From: Clostridiales bacterium
Lineage (GTDB): Bacteria; Bacillota; Clostridia; Lachnospirales; CAG-274
Reading direction: 5' to 3'
Length of the DNA stretch: 5,588 nt
Assembly: GCA_021203425.1 (NCBI GenBank)
Contig: JAJQBF010000274.1
Span: 1,270-6,857 of the forward strand
Part shown: piece after piece, positions 1 through 5,588 of the stretch
How positions within the stretch are numbered: position 1 is the first letter of the stretch
Layout of the letters: every line of letters begins with the position of its first letter
Notes under the pieces: generated by a model
Database searches by the model: none
The model's input: only the letters and a program-made list of their open reading frames with translations
What the model was told of the DNA's origin: nothing
Program-made: the position numbers and the translations under genes

Positions 1-417
1 AGTGTTACAAGTATCGGCGAAGATGCTTTTTCAACAATCGAAGGGTATCTTATAATTTACTGCAACCCGGGCTCAACTATTGATACATCAGGTTGGGGTA
101 CATTTTATGTTTATAAAGATGCTGAAGCTGTCAGATATTATGATGATACAGTTTACTACATTTCCGGCCTTTCGGGCGTAACTGAAACCGGTTTAGCCGG
201 TTATTCCAAGTGTAATTTATGTAAAGGCGATACTGTTTTATCTACTGAATATACGGTTTATGAAGGGTTTGAGATAGAAGGTTTTGAATTTTCGGCAGAG
301 GAAATGGGTTACAGCTATGTTATAGGCTTTAAGATTTCAGACAGCGGAGATGATGATGTTTCTGCAGATGATATAAAGGCTCTTGCAAGCACATACAGCC
401 TTGAGCCTGTTGCATGA
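1..417 (+). CDS. C-terminal part of a BspA-type leucine-rich-repeat protein (5' end outside window)
   Basis: The frame is open from base 1 and stops at TGA 415-417, giving 138 residues with no start, so the gene begins left of the window. Residues 1-27 (SVTSIGEDAF, then a strand ending in YCNPGSTID) match the pattern of LRR_5/BspA repeats, where V-TSIG--AF begins a repeat and a short beta strand follows. These repeats are usual in surface or secreted proteins of gut Firmicutes and protists. After the repeat comes a segment of about 110 residues that I do not recognise. It is rich in Tyr, Gly, Asp and Glu, has a CNLC pair at residues 71-74, and ends in an acidic stretch and DIKALASTYSLEPVA. 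No C-terminal sorting motif or membrane segment is visible. A 44-codon ORF starts 16 nt after the stop and is probably co-transcribed. The repeat call is moderately sure; the function, perhaps adhesion or binding outside the cell, is inference. Confidence 0.6.
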   Translation, partial: SVTSIGEDAFSTIEGYLIIYCNPGSTIDTSGWGTFYVYKDAEAVRYYDDTVYYISGLSGVTETGLAGYSKCNLCKGDTVLSTEYTVYEGFEIEGFEFSAEEMGYSYVIGFKISDSGDDDVSADDIKALASTYSLEPVA

Positions 418-418
418 C

Positions 419-426
419 GGAGGTGA
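419..426 (+). promoter_or_regulatory. Ribosome binding site of the 44-residue small protein
   Basis: GGAGGTGA lies one base after the upstream stop codon and 7 nt before ATG 434-436. It is an almost perfect anti-16S match with ideal spacing. It is the main reason for treating the very short ORF behind it as a real gene. Confidence 0.8.
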
Positions 427-433
427 CATTTAA

Positions 434-568
434 ATGAAAAAAATATATGTGAAACCTCAAATAAATACAATTACAGTTAAAACCGAAGATGTTATTACCC
501 TTTCGCTTACAGCTTTACAGGACAGCTATAAAAACTTGGATATACATACTAATGTTGTTGACTACTAA
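434..568 (+). CDS. Small protein of unknown function, 44 residues
   Basis: ATG at 434 to TAA at 566-568 encodes 44 residues beginning MKKIYVKPQI and ending in HTNVVDY. A GGAGGTGA site sits 7 nt upstream. The gene follows the LRR-like gene by 16 nt and runs into a terminator about 35 nt downstream, so it looks like the last cistron of that unit. There is no hydrophobic signal or membrane segment and no cysteine. The N-terminal pattern MKK-Y-KP-I followed by EDVITLS resembles, from memory, many small unannotated proteins of gut Clostridia and Bacteroidia, some of them suspected peptide precursors. The Tyr-x-x-Pro spacing also recalls lasso-peptide leaders. No modification enzyme or transporter is in view, and there is no Gly-Gly cleavage site. 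That it is translated is likely; what it does is unknown. Confidence 0.6.
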   Translation: MKKIYVKPQINTITVKTEDVITLSLTALQDSYKNLDIHTNVVDY

Positions 569-595
569 TATATAAAAATTTTTTTCCTTATAAAT

Positions 596-642
596 AAAAA
601 GCGGAAGCGGCTAAGCCTTGAAGGTCAGCCGCTTCTGTTTTT
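596..642. terminator. Bidirectional intrinsic terminator between convergent units
   Basis: The arms GAAGCGGCT (604-612) and AGCCGCTTC (627-635) form a perfect 9-bp GC-rich stem. GCC/GGT can pair further inside, leaving a short loop. On the plus strand TGTTTTT (636-642) follows. On the minus strand the A-run at 596-600 becomes a U-run. The stem lies 35 nt after the small protein's stop and about 20 nt after the uxaC stop, so it can end both converging transcripts. Confidence 0.9.
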
Positions 643-655
643 ATGTTTAGCTTAA

Positions 656-2065
656 TTATTTAACCTTGGGATTAAAATATCTGAATGCGTTGCCGTAGCA
701 GATATCCTTAACCATCTGGCCTACAAATTCGATATCGTTTGCATACCAGCCGTCTTCAATCCACTGACCGAAGATGTTGCAGAGTATACGGCGGAAATAT
801 TCGTGACGGGGGTAGGAAAGGAAGGAACGGCTGTCTGTAAGCATACCGATGAACTTTCCTAAAACACCTAAGTTGCCTAAGCACTTAATCTGATTTTCCA
901 TACCGTCGATATTGTCATTGAACCACCAAGCTGTACCGAACTGAATCTTTGAGGCAGCCTCAGGACCCTGGAAACAGCCTAAGATTGTTCCTATAACCTG
1001 ATTGTCGGCAGGGTTGCCGGCGAAGAGGATAGTCTTGGGAAGGGTATTGTCAGCGTTAAGAGCATCAAGAAGATTTGTAAGACCTTCAGCGCTTGACCAG
1101 TCAGATACACAGTCAAAGCCTGTATCGGGACCCATCTTATTGAACATATATGTGTTGTTGTCTCTCTTAATGTTCATATGGATTTCCATAGCCATATTGT
1201 TCTTATAATATTCGCTGCCTAAGAATACCATAAGCTCTGTTCTGTACTTGTCGGCTTCTTCCTTTGTTACAGGCTCGCCCTTAGCTGCCTTTGCAAGGAT
1301 AGCGTCAAGCTCTGCGTCTGTTGCTCTTGCACAGGGAACATATGTGAAAGCGTGGTCGGAAGCTGTACAGCCCATTGAAACGAAGAAATCGATTCTCTTG
1401 CCTAAAACTGTCTTAAGGTCGGCAAAAGTCTTAATTTCGATATTCTCTGTCTTTCCTAAGTCAACGAGATACTGAGGGAAGGTGTCGGCTGTAAGGTTTA
1501 AAGCCTTGTCAGGTCTGAAAGCGGGGAATACATTAAACTTCATTGTGGGGTCAGCCTTAAGAAGTTTGTGATATTCAAGACTGTCAGCCGGGTCATCGGT
1601 TGTGTTTACAATAGCAACGTTTGATCTTTCAACAAGACGGCGGCAGGAAAAATCGGGAGTTGCAAGTTTAGCGTTGCATTCGTCAAAGATTTCCTTTGCT
1701 GTAGCCTTTGTAAGGGGCTTGTAGATTCCGAAGAATCTCTGGAGTTCAAGGTGTGTCCAGTGATAGAGAGGGTTGCCGATTGCATACTGAATTGTTTCAG
1801 CCCATTTTTCGAATTTTTCAAAATCGGAGGTTTCCTTGCCTGTGATATATTCTTCGGGAACTCCGCAGCTTCTCATAGCACGCCACTTATAGTGGTCGCC
1901 GCCCAGCCAAACCTCTGTGATTGATTTATAAGTCTTGTTCTCATAAATTTCCTGAGGGTTAAGGTGACAGTGGAAGTCGAAAATAGGTTCTGCCTTTGCA
2001 TAATCGTTAAAAAGTTTCTTAGCTGTTTCTGTCTTTAACAAAAAGTTTTCATCAATAAAGCTCAT
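656..2065 (-). CDS. uxaC: Uronate isomerase (glucuronate/galacturonate isomerase)
   Basis: This is an amidohydrolase-superfamily isomerase (EC 5.3.1.12) that converts D-galacturonate to D-tagaturonate and D-glucuronate to D-fructuronate in the cytoplasm, the entry step of hexuronate breakdown. The 469 residues match the family's usual length of about 470. Visible family motifs are the metal-site HCH at 32-34, GDHYKWRAMR at 56-65, YHWTHLEL at 101-108, TTDDPAD at 155-161, FRPD at 183-186, MEIHMN at 293-298, GPDTGFD at 312-318, FGTAWWFND at 376-384 and GMLTDSRSFLSYPRHEYFRR at 407-426. All look intact. The start is fixed by AGGAGG upstream, though its 12-nt gap to ATG is long. It is the last gene of the uxaB-uxaA-uxaC operon, 110 nt after uxaA, and ends just before the shared terminator. 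Confidence in the family is very high; which uronate is preferred cannot be read from the sequence. Confidence 0.97.
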   Translation of the reverse strand: MSFIDENFLLKTETAKKLFNDYAKAEPIFDFHCHLNPQEIYENKTYKSITEVWLGGDHYKWRAMRSCGVPEEYITGKETSDFEKFEKWAETIQYAIGNPLYHWTHLELQRFFGIYKPLTKATAKEIFDECNAKLATPDFSCRRLVERSNVAIVNTTDDPADSLEYHKLLKADPTMKFNVFPAFRPDKALNLTADTFPQYLVDLGKTENIEIKTFADLKTVLGKRIDFFVSMGCTASDHAFTYVPCARATDAELDAILAKAAKGEPVTKEEADKYRTELMVFLGSEYYKNNMAMEIHMNIKRDNNTYMFNKMGPDTGFDCVSDWSSAEGLTNLLDALNADNTLPKTILFAGNPADNQVIGTILGCFQGPEAASKIQFGTAWWFNDNIDGMENQIKCLGNLGVLGKFIGMLTDSRSFLSYPRHEYFRRILCNIFGQWIEDGWYANDIEFVGQMVKDICYGNAFRYFNPKVK

Positions 2066-2077
2066 TTTAAGTTAATT

Positions 2078-2085
2078 CCTCCTTT
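2078..2085 (-). promoter_or_regulatory. uxaC ribosome binding site with long spacing
   Basis: On the minus strand this reads AAAGGAGG, followed by 12 nt (AATTAACTTAAA) before ATG 2065-2063. The match to 16S is strong but the spacing exceeds the usual 5-9 nt. No alternative ATG, GTG or TTG start lies closer, so the assigned start stands, perhaps with somewhat lowered translation. Confidence 0.75.
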
Positions 2086-2107
2086 AAAAATATAAATTTT
2101 TATATAC

Positions 2108-2143
2108 GGAACTGCCGCCTAAGCCTCTTTAAGCGGCAATTCC
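2108..2143 (-). other. Hairpin in the uxaA-uxaC spacer (possible attenuator or mRNA-processing element)
   Basis: GGAA (2108-2111) pairs with TTCC (2140-2143), and TGCCGC (2113-2118) pairs with GCGGCA (2133-2138), with one C/A mismatch between the two blocks. TAA/TTA can pair further inside. In the operon transcript this gives a GC-rich stem about 35 nt after the uxaA stop and 42 nt before the uxaC start. It is followed by an A/U-rich stretch rather than a clean U-run, so a leaky terminator or a stabilising or processing stem is more likely than a full terminator. Confidence 0.55.
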
Positions 2144-2159
2144 TTAATAATATTACTTA

Positions 2160-2181
2160 TTATAATGTTATAACATTATAA
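2160..2181. repeat. Perfect 22-bp AT-rich palindrome over the uxaA stop codon
   Basis: The arm TTATAATGTTA (2160-2170) is followed directly by its exact reverse complement (2171-2181). The uxaA stop (2176-2178) and its last Leu codon (2179-2181) lie within it. A shorter direct repeat of TTATAAC is nested at its right side. It could be a DNA-binding site or a small RNA stem. It contains TATAAT on both strands, but no -35 element at proper distance supports a promoter. Confidence 0.6.
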
Positions 2182-3648
2182 CGTTACGCCGTTTTTGAAT
2201 ATGGCGATTTCTCTGTAGCCGTTGATTTCGTTCTTTGTTTCTTTCCTGTGAGATGCAACGTCCAAAATAAAGCTGAAGAATTCTTCTGCATATTCGTCCA
2301 TCTGTTTGTCTTCAACAAGTCTGCCTGCGTTCCAGTCAATCCAGTTGGGTTTTCTGCCTGCAAGGTCGGAATTTGTTGCAACCTTAACTGTGGGAACAGG
2401 TGAGCCTACGGGGGTTCCTCTTCCTGTTGAGAAAAGGATAATGTGACAGCCGCTTGCCATCATACCGCTTATGGCTACTATGTCATTGCCGGGACCCTGA
2501 AGAAGGTTAAGACCGGGTGTAACAGCCTTGTCACCGTAAAGAAGTACGCCCTGAACATTTGATGTTCCGCCCTTTTGAGTACAGCCGAGAGACTTGTCTT
2601 CAAGAGTAGTTATGCCGCCCTTCTTGTTTCCGGGGGAGGGGTTTTCGCCTACAGGCTGACCGTGGCTTAAGAAATATTCCTTAAAGTTGTTTACAAGGCT
2701 TACAGTCTGCTCGAAAAGCTCGGGAGTCTGACATCTGTCCATAAGGATTGTTTCGGCGCCGAACATTTCGGGAACTTCCGAAAGAACCGTTCTTCCGCCG
2801 TTTGCTACCATAATATCGGAAATTCTGCCGATAAGGGGGTTGGCTGTTATACCTGATAAGCCGTCGGAGCCGCCGCACTTAAGACCGATAACAAGCTTGC
2901 TTACGGGAACCTCTTCCTGCTTGAACTGTTCAGCATACTTAACTAATTCTTCGATTTGTGAAAGAGCGTATTCAATTTCGTCCTCGTGTTCCTGAACGAT
3001 ACAGAATTTAACTCTTTCGGGGTCGTATTCGCCGAGAACCTTTTTAAATTCATCAACGTTGTTGTTTTCACAGCCTAAGCTTAATACAAGAACACCAGCT
3101 GCGTTGGGGTGTCTTACCATACCGGCAAGGAGTTTCTGTGTGTTTTCATGGTCTTCGCCAAGCTGTGAACAGCCGTAGGGGTGAACGAAGTTGTGAATTC
3201 CGTCAACTCTGCCTGCAAAACGCTCATTAGCCTTAGCTGTAATAGCGTTTGAAACGCCGTTTACACAGCCTACAGTGTTAACAATCCAAATTTCGTTACG
3301 AATACCGACTTCGCCGTTTTTACGAACATAGCCCATAAAGGTGTCTTTTCTTGTAACGGGAATGTCCTTAAGCTTGGGGTTATATGTATATTCGAGAGTG
3401 GAGCTTAAGTTTGTCTTAAGATTATGTGAGTGAATCCACTTTCCGGGGGTTACGGTTTCTGTTGTGTGACCTATGGGATAGCCGTATTTTATAACGTTTT
3501 CGCCTTCGGGAATTTCAACAAGAGCCATTTTGTGACCTCTTGCTATATCTTCGGCAGCAGTAACGCCGCAGATAACCTCGCCGGCTTTAATATCAGCTAT
3601 GGCAACAACAACATTGTCATTATTGTTTAATTTGATATATTTTTCCAT
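2176..3648 (-). CDS. uxaA: Altronate dehydratase
   Basis: This is a cytoplasmic iron-dependent dehydratase (EC 4.2.1.7) that turns D-altronate into 2-keto-3-deoxy-D-gluconate, the last step of the galacturonate branch before KDG kinase. At 490 residues it has the full single-chain length of the family (about 495 in E. coli). An N-terminal SAF domain spans about 1-76, with DIKAGEVI at 19-26 and WIHSHNL at 71-77. The catalytic UxaA/GarD domain fills the rest. It shows GYVRKNGEVGIRN at 106-118, NTVGCVN at 124-130, HPYGC at 156-160, LGCENN at 191-196, LKCGGSDG at 256-263, KSLGC at 352-356 and TGRGTPVGSPVPTVKV at 408-423. The start is supported by AGGAGG 5 nt before ATG. uxaB ends 24 nt upstream, so both are surely on one transcript. 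Galactarate dehydratase is the nearest alternative, but the uxaB/uxaC context favours altronate. The metal dependence is family knowledge. Confidence 0.95.
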   Translation of the reverse strand: MEKYIKLNNNDNVVVAIADIKAGEVICGVTAAEDIARGHKMALVEIPEGENVIKYGYPIGHTTETVTPGKWIHSHNLKTNLSSTLEYTYNPKLKDIPVTRKDTFMGYVRKNGEVGIRNEIWIVNTVGCVNGVSNAITAKANERFAGRVDGIHNFVHPYGCSQLGEDHENTQKLLAGMVRHPNAAGVLVLSLGCENNNVDEFKKVLGEYDPERVKFCIVQEHEDEIEYALSQIEELVKYAEQFKQEEVPVSKLVIGLKCGGSDGLSGITANPLIGRISDIMVANGGRTVLSEVPEMFGAETILMDRCQTPELFEQTVSLVNNFKEYFLSHGQPVGENPSPGNKKGGITTLEDKSLGCTQKGGTSNVQGVLLYGDKAVTPGLNLLQGPGNDIVAISGMMASGCHIILFSTGRGTPVGSPVPTVKVATNSDLAGRKPNWIDWNAGRLVEDKQMDEYAEEFFSFILDVASHRKETKNEINGYREIAIFKNGVTL

Positions 3649-3672
3649 ATCTTCCTCCTATTTATCCGGTTA

Positions 3673-5214
3673 TTAAAGAATACTCTTTATAACGTCTGCC
3701 GGAGCCTCTGTTGAAAGCTTGTAGAGATATTCGCTGCAAGTGTCTGCAAAGCCTTCTACAGCGTTTAAATCTTCGCCCCAGAAGTCTGTGTTTGCACAAA
3801 CAGCTTTGATAAGAGCTGCACAGCCTTCCTTGGTTGTTCTGTCATTTGCTGCGTTAAGAGCTGCATATGTTTCGAGAACGGCTGCATCGTCCTTGATAGG
3901 ATATTCTTCGTCTGCACCGACAATCTTTCTTGAGCCTATAAGAGCGCCGTCTTTGATTTCGGTTCCGTTATAGAAAGCTACATAAGCTGCAAAGGAGAAT
4001 GTAAGAATCTTGGGAAGTTTGCCCTTAAGCTCGATATATTCTTTGATTGTGGGAAGAACTCTTGCCTTAAACTTAGCTGTTGAGTTAAGAGAAATGTCAA
4101 GAATCTTGTGGTCGATGAAGGGGTTCTTAAATCTGTCGAATACAGCGTCTGAGAAAGCCTTAAGGTCGTCATAGTCAAGGTCTGTAAGAGCAGGCATAAT
4201 TTCGTCATTAAGAGCGATTTCAAGATATTTGATAATATCGGGGTCTGCCATCATTTTTCTTACGATTGTGTGACCTGCAAGGTATGCGCCTAAAACAGAA
4301 CAAGTATGAGCGCCGTTAAGAATACGAACTTTTCTCTTCTTGTAAGGCTTAACATTATCTGTGAATATTACGTTAAGACCGATCTGATTGAAGGGGAGTT
4401 CCTCGGCAAGTGATGCAGGACCTTCGATAACCCATGTGTGGAAGATTTCGCTTGTGTCGATAACATTGTCAACATAGCCGAATTCCTCTGTAAGAGCTTC
4501 AACCTCAGGTCTGGGATAACCTGTAACGATTCTGTCAACGAGAGTTGAAGTAAAGATGCAGGCTGTTTCAACCCAGTAGATGAAATCAGCGCCTAAAGAC
4601 CAGTCGTTTGCATATTTAAGGACACATTCCTTAAGAGCCTTGCCGTTGTCATCGATAAGTTCACAGGGAATAAAAACAGGACCTTTAGCTTTGTCGCCGC
4701 CGAAAGTCTTAAATCTTAAATTAAGGAAGTTACAAACCTTAGCCGGGAAAGTATCCTGAGGCTTGTCTTCTACATAAGGCTCGGGTTTGTATGTAATACC
4801 TGCTTCTGTTGTGTTTGAAACAACATAGCGGAGCTCGGGGTTTTTAGCGCAGTTGTTGTAGGTTTCAAGATCAACATAGGGGTTGATACATTTGTTTACA
4901 GAGGTTATAAGACGTTTGCTTACTACCTTTTGTCCGTTTTCGTTTCCTCTTGCGATAAGTGTGTAAAGACCTTCCTGCTCATTAATGAAATCTCTGAGCA
5001 TATCGCCGCCGGGGATAGGCTGAATAAGAGTTATTCCGCCGTCAAACTTGCCCTCTGCGTTTAAGCAGTCGAACATATAGTCTACGAAAGCACGAAGGAA
5101 GTTACCCTCGCCAAACTGAATTACCTTTTCGGGTAATCTTTCTTTAGTTCCTATAACTAAATCATCATTAAATTTAAAGCCGTTTGTCAAAAGGCTTCTG
5201 TTAAGTTTTTCCAT
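3673..5214 (-). CDS. uxaB: Tagaturonate reductase (altronate oxidoreductase)
   Basis: This NAD-dependent enzyme (EC 1.1.1.58) of the long-chain mannitol dehydrogenase family reduces D-tagaturonate to D-altronate in the cytoplasm. From the chosen start it has 513 residues, slightly longer than the E. coli protein (about 483). The N-terminal Rossmann part begins at VIQFGEGNFLRAFVDYMFD (31-49). VVSNTTEAGI at 131-140 and IPCELIDDNG at 182-191 are typical of UxaB rather than of mannitol dehydrogenase. The C-terminal catalytic segment KVRILNGAH at 295-303 holds the family's Lys-x4-Asn-x2-His (K295, N300, H303). An in-frame ATG at 5277 would add 21 residues but has no Shine-Dalgarno and lies at the edge of a leader inverted repeat, whereas ATG 5214 has GGAGGG 7 nt before it. 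It is the first gene of the operon, with a promoter about 137 nt upstream. Fructuronate reductase (UxuB) is a more distant possibility. Confidence 0.94.
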   Translation of the reverse strand: MEKLNRSLLTNGFKFNDDLVIGTKERLPEKVIQFGEGNFLRAFVDYMFDCLNAEGKFDGGITLIQPIPGGDMLRDFINEQEGLYTLIARGNENGQKVVSKRLITSVNKCINPYVDLETYNNCAKNPELRYVVSNTTEAGITYKPEPYVEDKPQDTFPAKVCNFLNLRFKTFGGDKAKGPVFIPCELIDDNGKALKECVLKYANDWSLGADFIYWVETACIFTSTLVDRIVTGYPRPEVEALTEEFGYVDNVIDTSEIFHTWVIEGPASLAEELPFNQIGLNVIFTDNVKPYKKRKVRILNGAHTCSVLGAYLAGHTIVRKMMADPDIIKYLEIALNDEIMPALTDLDYDDLKAFSDAVFDRFKNPFIDHKILDISLNSTAKFKARVLPTIKEYIELKGKLPKILTFSFAAYVAFYNGTEIKDGALIGSRKIVGADEEYPIKDDAAVLETYAALNAANDRTTKEGCAALIKAVCANTDFWGEDLNAVEGFADTCSEYLYKLSTEAPADVIKSIL

Positions 5215-5221
5215 TTTGTTT

Positions 5222-5227
5222 CCCTCC
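5222..5227 (-). promoter_or_regulatory. Ribosome binding site that fixes the uxaB start
   Basis: On the minus strand GGAGGG is followed by 7 nt (AAACAAA) and ATG 5214-5212. It selects this start over the longer in-frame ATG at 5277, in front of which no purine-rich site is visible. Confidence 0.85.
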
Positions 5228-5276
5228 GTTATAATTAAGCTCCCATGGGGTAAAAAACCTCCCGCTGACAGGGGCA

Positions 5277-5335
5277 TAAGAGAACCGCTTTTGGTGGCAA
5301 TAAAAATATTTTCGGCAAAACAAGCGTTTCTCTTA
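5277..5335 (-). promoter_or_regulatory. Large inverted repeat in the uxaB leader: paired LacI-type operators or leader hairpin
   Basis: TAAGAGAACCGCTT (5277-5290) and AAGCGTTTCTCTTA (5322-5335) are complementary at 13 of 14 positions, separated by 31 bases. As DNA, each arm holds GAGAAnCGCTT, which contains the AAnCGnTT core of LacI-family operators, in opposite orientations with the CG steps 39 bp apart. Both lie just downstream of the promoter, where a bound repressor would block transcription. As RNA, the arms would form a long stem starting about 10 nt after the predicted transcript start. No U-run directly follows, so it is not itself a terminator. The sequence alone does not decide between the two readings. 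Confidence 0.55.
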
Positions 5336-5350
5336 AATATTCTTGTCTAT

Positions 5351-5379
5351 ATTATACAACTATTTTATAATAAAATCAA
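5351..5379 (-). promoter_or_regulatory. Sigma-A promoter of the uxaB-uxaA-uxaC operon
   Basis: On the minus strand the -35 is TTGATT (5379-5374), the spacer is exactly 17 bp, and the -10 is a perfect TATAAT (5356-5351). Transcription should start near 5344-5346, leaving a leader of about 130 nt before uxaB. TTGT and ACAA flank the -10 as an imperfect inverted repeat, which might be an operator half-site pair, though this is weak. No equally good promoter is visible before uxaA or uxaC. Confidence 0.85.
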
Positions 5380-5588
5380 TAGCTTTATTAAAAATTTCCT
5401 ATAGATAACGATTTGTGACATAAAGAAAATTTTTTCTTAAAGAAAGCCCGAGCAGCTTTTTCTTTGAAAAATAAGCTGAGCCGGTTTGTTTTACGGCGGT
5501 TTAAAAGTCTTAATGGGTTTGTGTAAAAAAATCGGGCACGGCAGAATCACGGAATAATACAAAAATATTTCAGAGATATTACAATACA
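5380..5588. other. Region upstream of the operon promoter without a recognisable gene
   Basis: No ORF with a start and ribosome binding site is visible on either strand. A 14-codon plus-strand ORF at 5513 has no Shine-Dalgarno. The region is AT-rich and holds two symmetric elements: AAGAAAA/TTTTCTT around 5423-5438, and a stem CAGCTT/AAGCTG at 5453-5478. It probably separates the operon from a neighbour beyond the right edge, and any regulator binding upstream of the promoter would sit here. Confidence 0.6.
5453..5478. repeat. Imperfect hairpin upstream of the operon, possible weak terminator
   Basis: CAGCTT (5453-5458) pairs with AAGCTG (5473-5478), and three more T-A pairs are possible inside after a bulged T. 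Interrupted T-rich stretches follow on both strands (GGTTTGTTTT on plus, GGGCTTTCTTT on minus). This is what a weak terminator of a gene beyond the right edge could look like, but the stem is short and the U-runs are broken. Confidence 0.35.

Noticed and set aside
1002..1208. Plus-strand ORF antisense to uxaC, and similar ORFs opposite or out of frame with uxaC, uxaA and uxaB
   Set aside because: They lie fully inside well-conserved enzyme genes, encode no recognisable protein and arise from the codon pattern of the opposite strand.
2161..2180. Internal promoter suggested by TATAAT on both strands in the palindrome
   Set aside because: No acceptable -35 hexamer lies 16-18 bp upstream on either strand. 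The TATAAT sequences follow from the palindrome itself.
5235..5246. Three-codon minus-strand ORF (Met-Gly-Ala-stop) in the uxaB leader, with GGGAGG 11 nt upstream
   Set aside because: It is too short to carry a regulatory codon pattern, and the spacing is poor. It is probably chance.
5215..5277. A 21-residue N-terminal extension of UxaB starting at ATG 5277
   Set aside because: There is no Shine-Dalgarno before it, the added residues do not look like UxaB, and it starts at the edge of the leader inverted repeat. ATG 5214 has GGAGGG at ideal distance.
5554..5582. Second upstream promoter on the minus strand (TTGTAA-like and TATTAT)
   Set aside because: The spacing is about 19 bp and both elements are poor. 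The 5351-5379 promoter is far better and nearer to uxaB.
1..5588. CRISPR array, tRNA or rRNA genes, insertion sequence or phage genes
   Set aside because: No regularly spaced repeats, cloverleaf sequences, transposase or integrase frames, or terminal inverted repeats with target duplications were seen on either strand.

Overview
The window carries one ordinary but nearly complete hexuronate-catabolism operon on the minus strand, reading from right to left as uxaB, uxaA, uxaC. The end of an unrelated plus-strand transcription unit converges on it from the left edge. Strong AGGAGG-type ribosome binding sites, a near-consensus sigma-A promoter, an AT-leaning base composition, short intergenic spacers and a BspA-type leucine-rich-repeat fragment all suggest a low- to mid-GC Firmicute. 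A gut Clostridia member of the Ruminococcaceae/Oscillospiraceae or Lachnospiraceae type is the best guess. This assignment is inference, because no rRNA or other marker gene is present.

Layout from left to right. Positions 1-417 (+) hold the C-terminal 138 codons of a protein whose first residues look like a BspA-type repeat. It is followed at 434-568 (+) by a 44-residue small protein with its own strong Shine-Dalgarno. A hairpin at 604-635 with U-runs on both sides ends both this unit and the uxa operon. The minus strand then holds uxaC (656-2065), a 110-nt gap with a hairpin and a perfect palindrome, uxaA (2176-3648), a 24-nt gap, and uxaB (3673-5214). Right of uxaB lie a ~130-nt leader containing a large inverted repeat and a clear promoter at 5351-5379. 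The remaining ~210 bases have no recognisable gene.

The three enzymes form the isomerase part of the Ashwell pathway. UxaC converts D-galacturonate to D-tagaturonate (and D-glucuronate to D-fructuronate). UxaB reduces tagaturonate to D-altronate with NADH. UxaA dehydrates altronate to 2-keto-3-deoxy-D-gluconate (KDG). The KDG kinase and aldolase, a transporter, the fructuronate branch (uxuA/uxuB) and a regulator are not in the window.

I see no evidence for a new multi-gene system. The parts most worth a second look are the two inverted LacI-like sites or leader hairpin in front of uxaB, the palindrome over the uxaA stop codon, the hairpin before uxaC, and the small protein behind the LRR gene.
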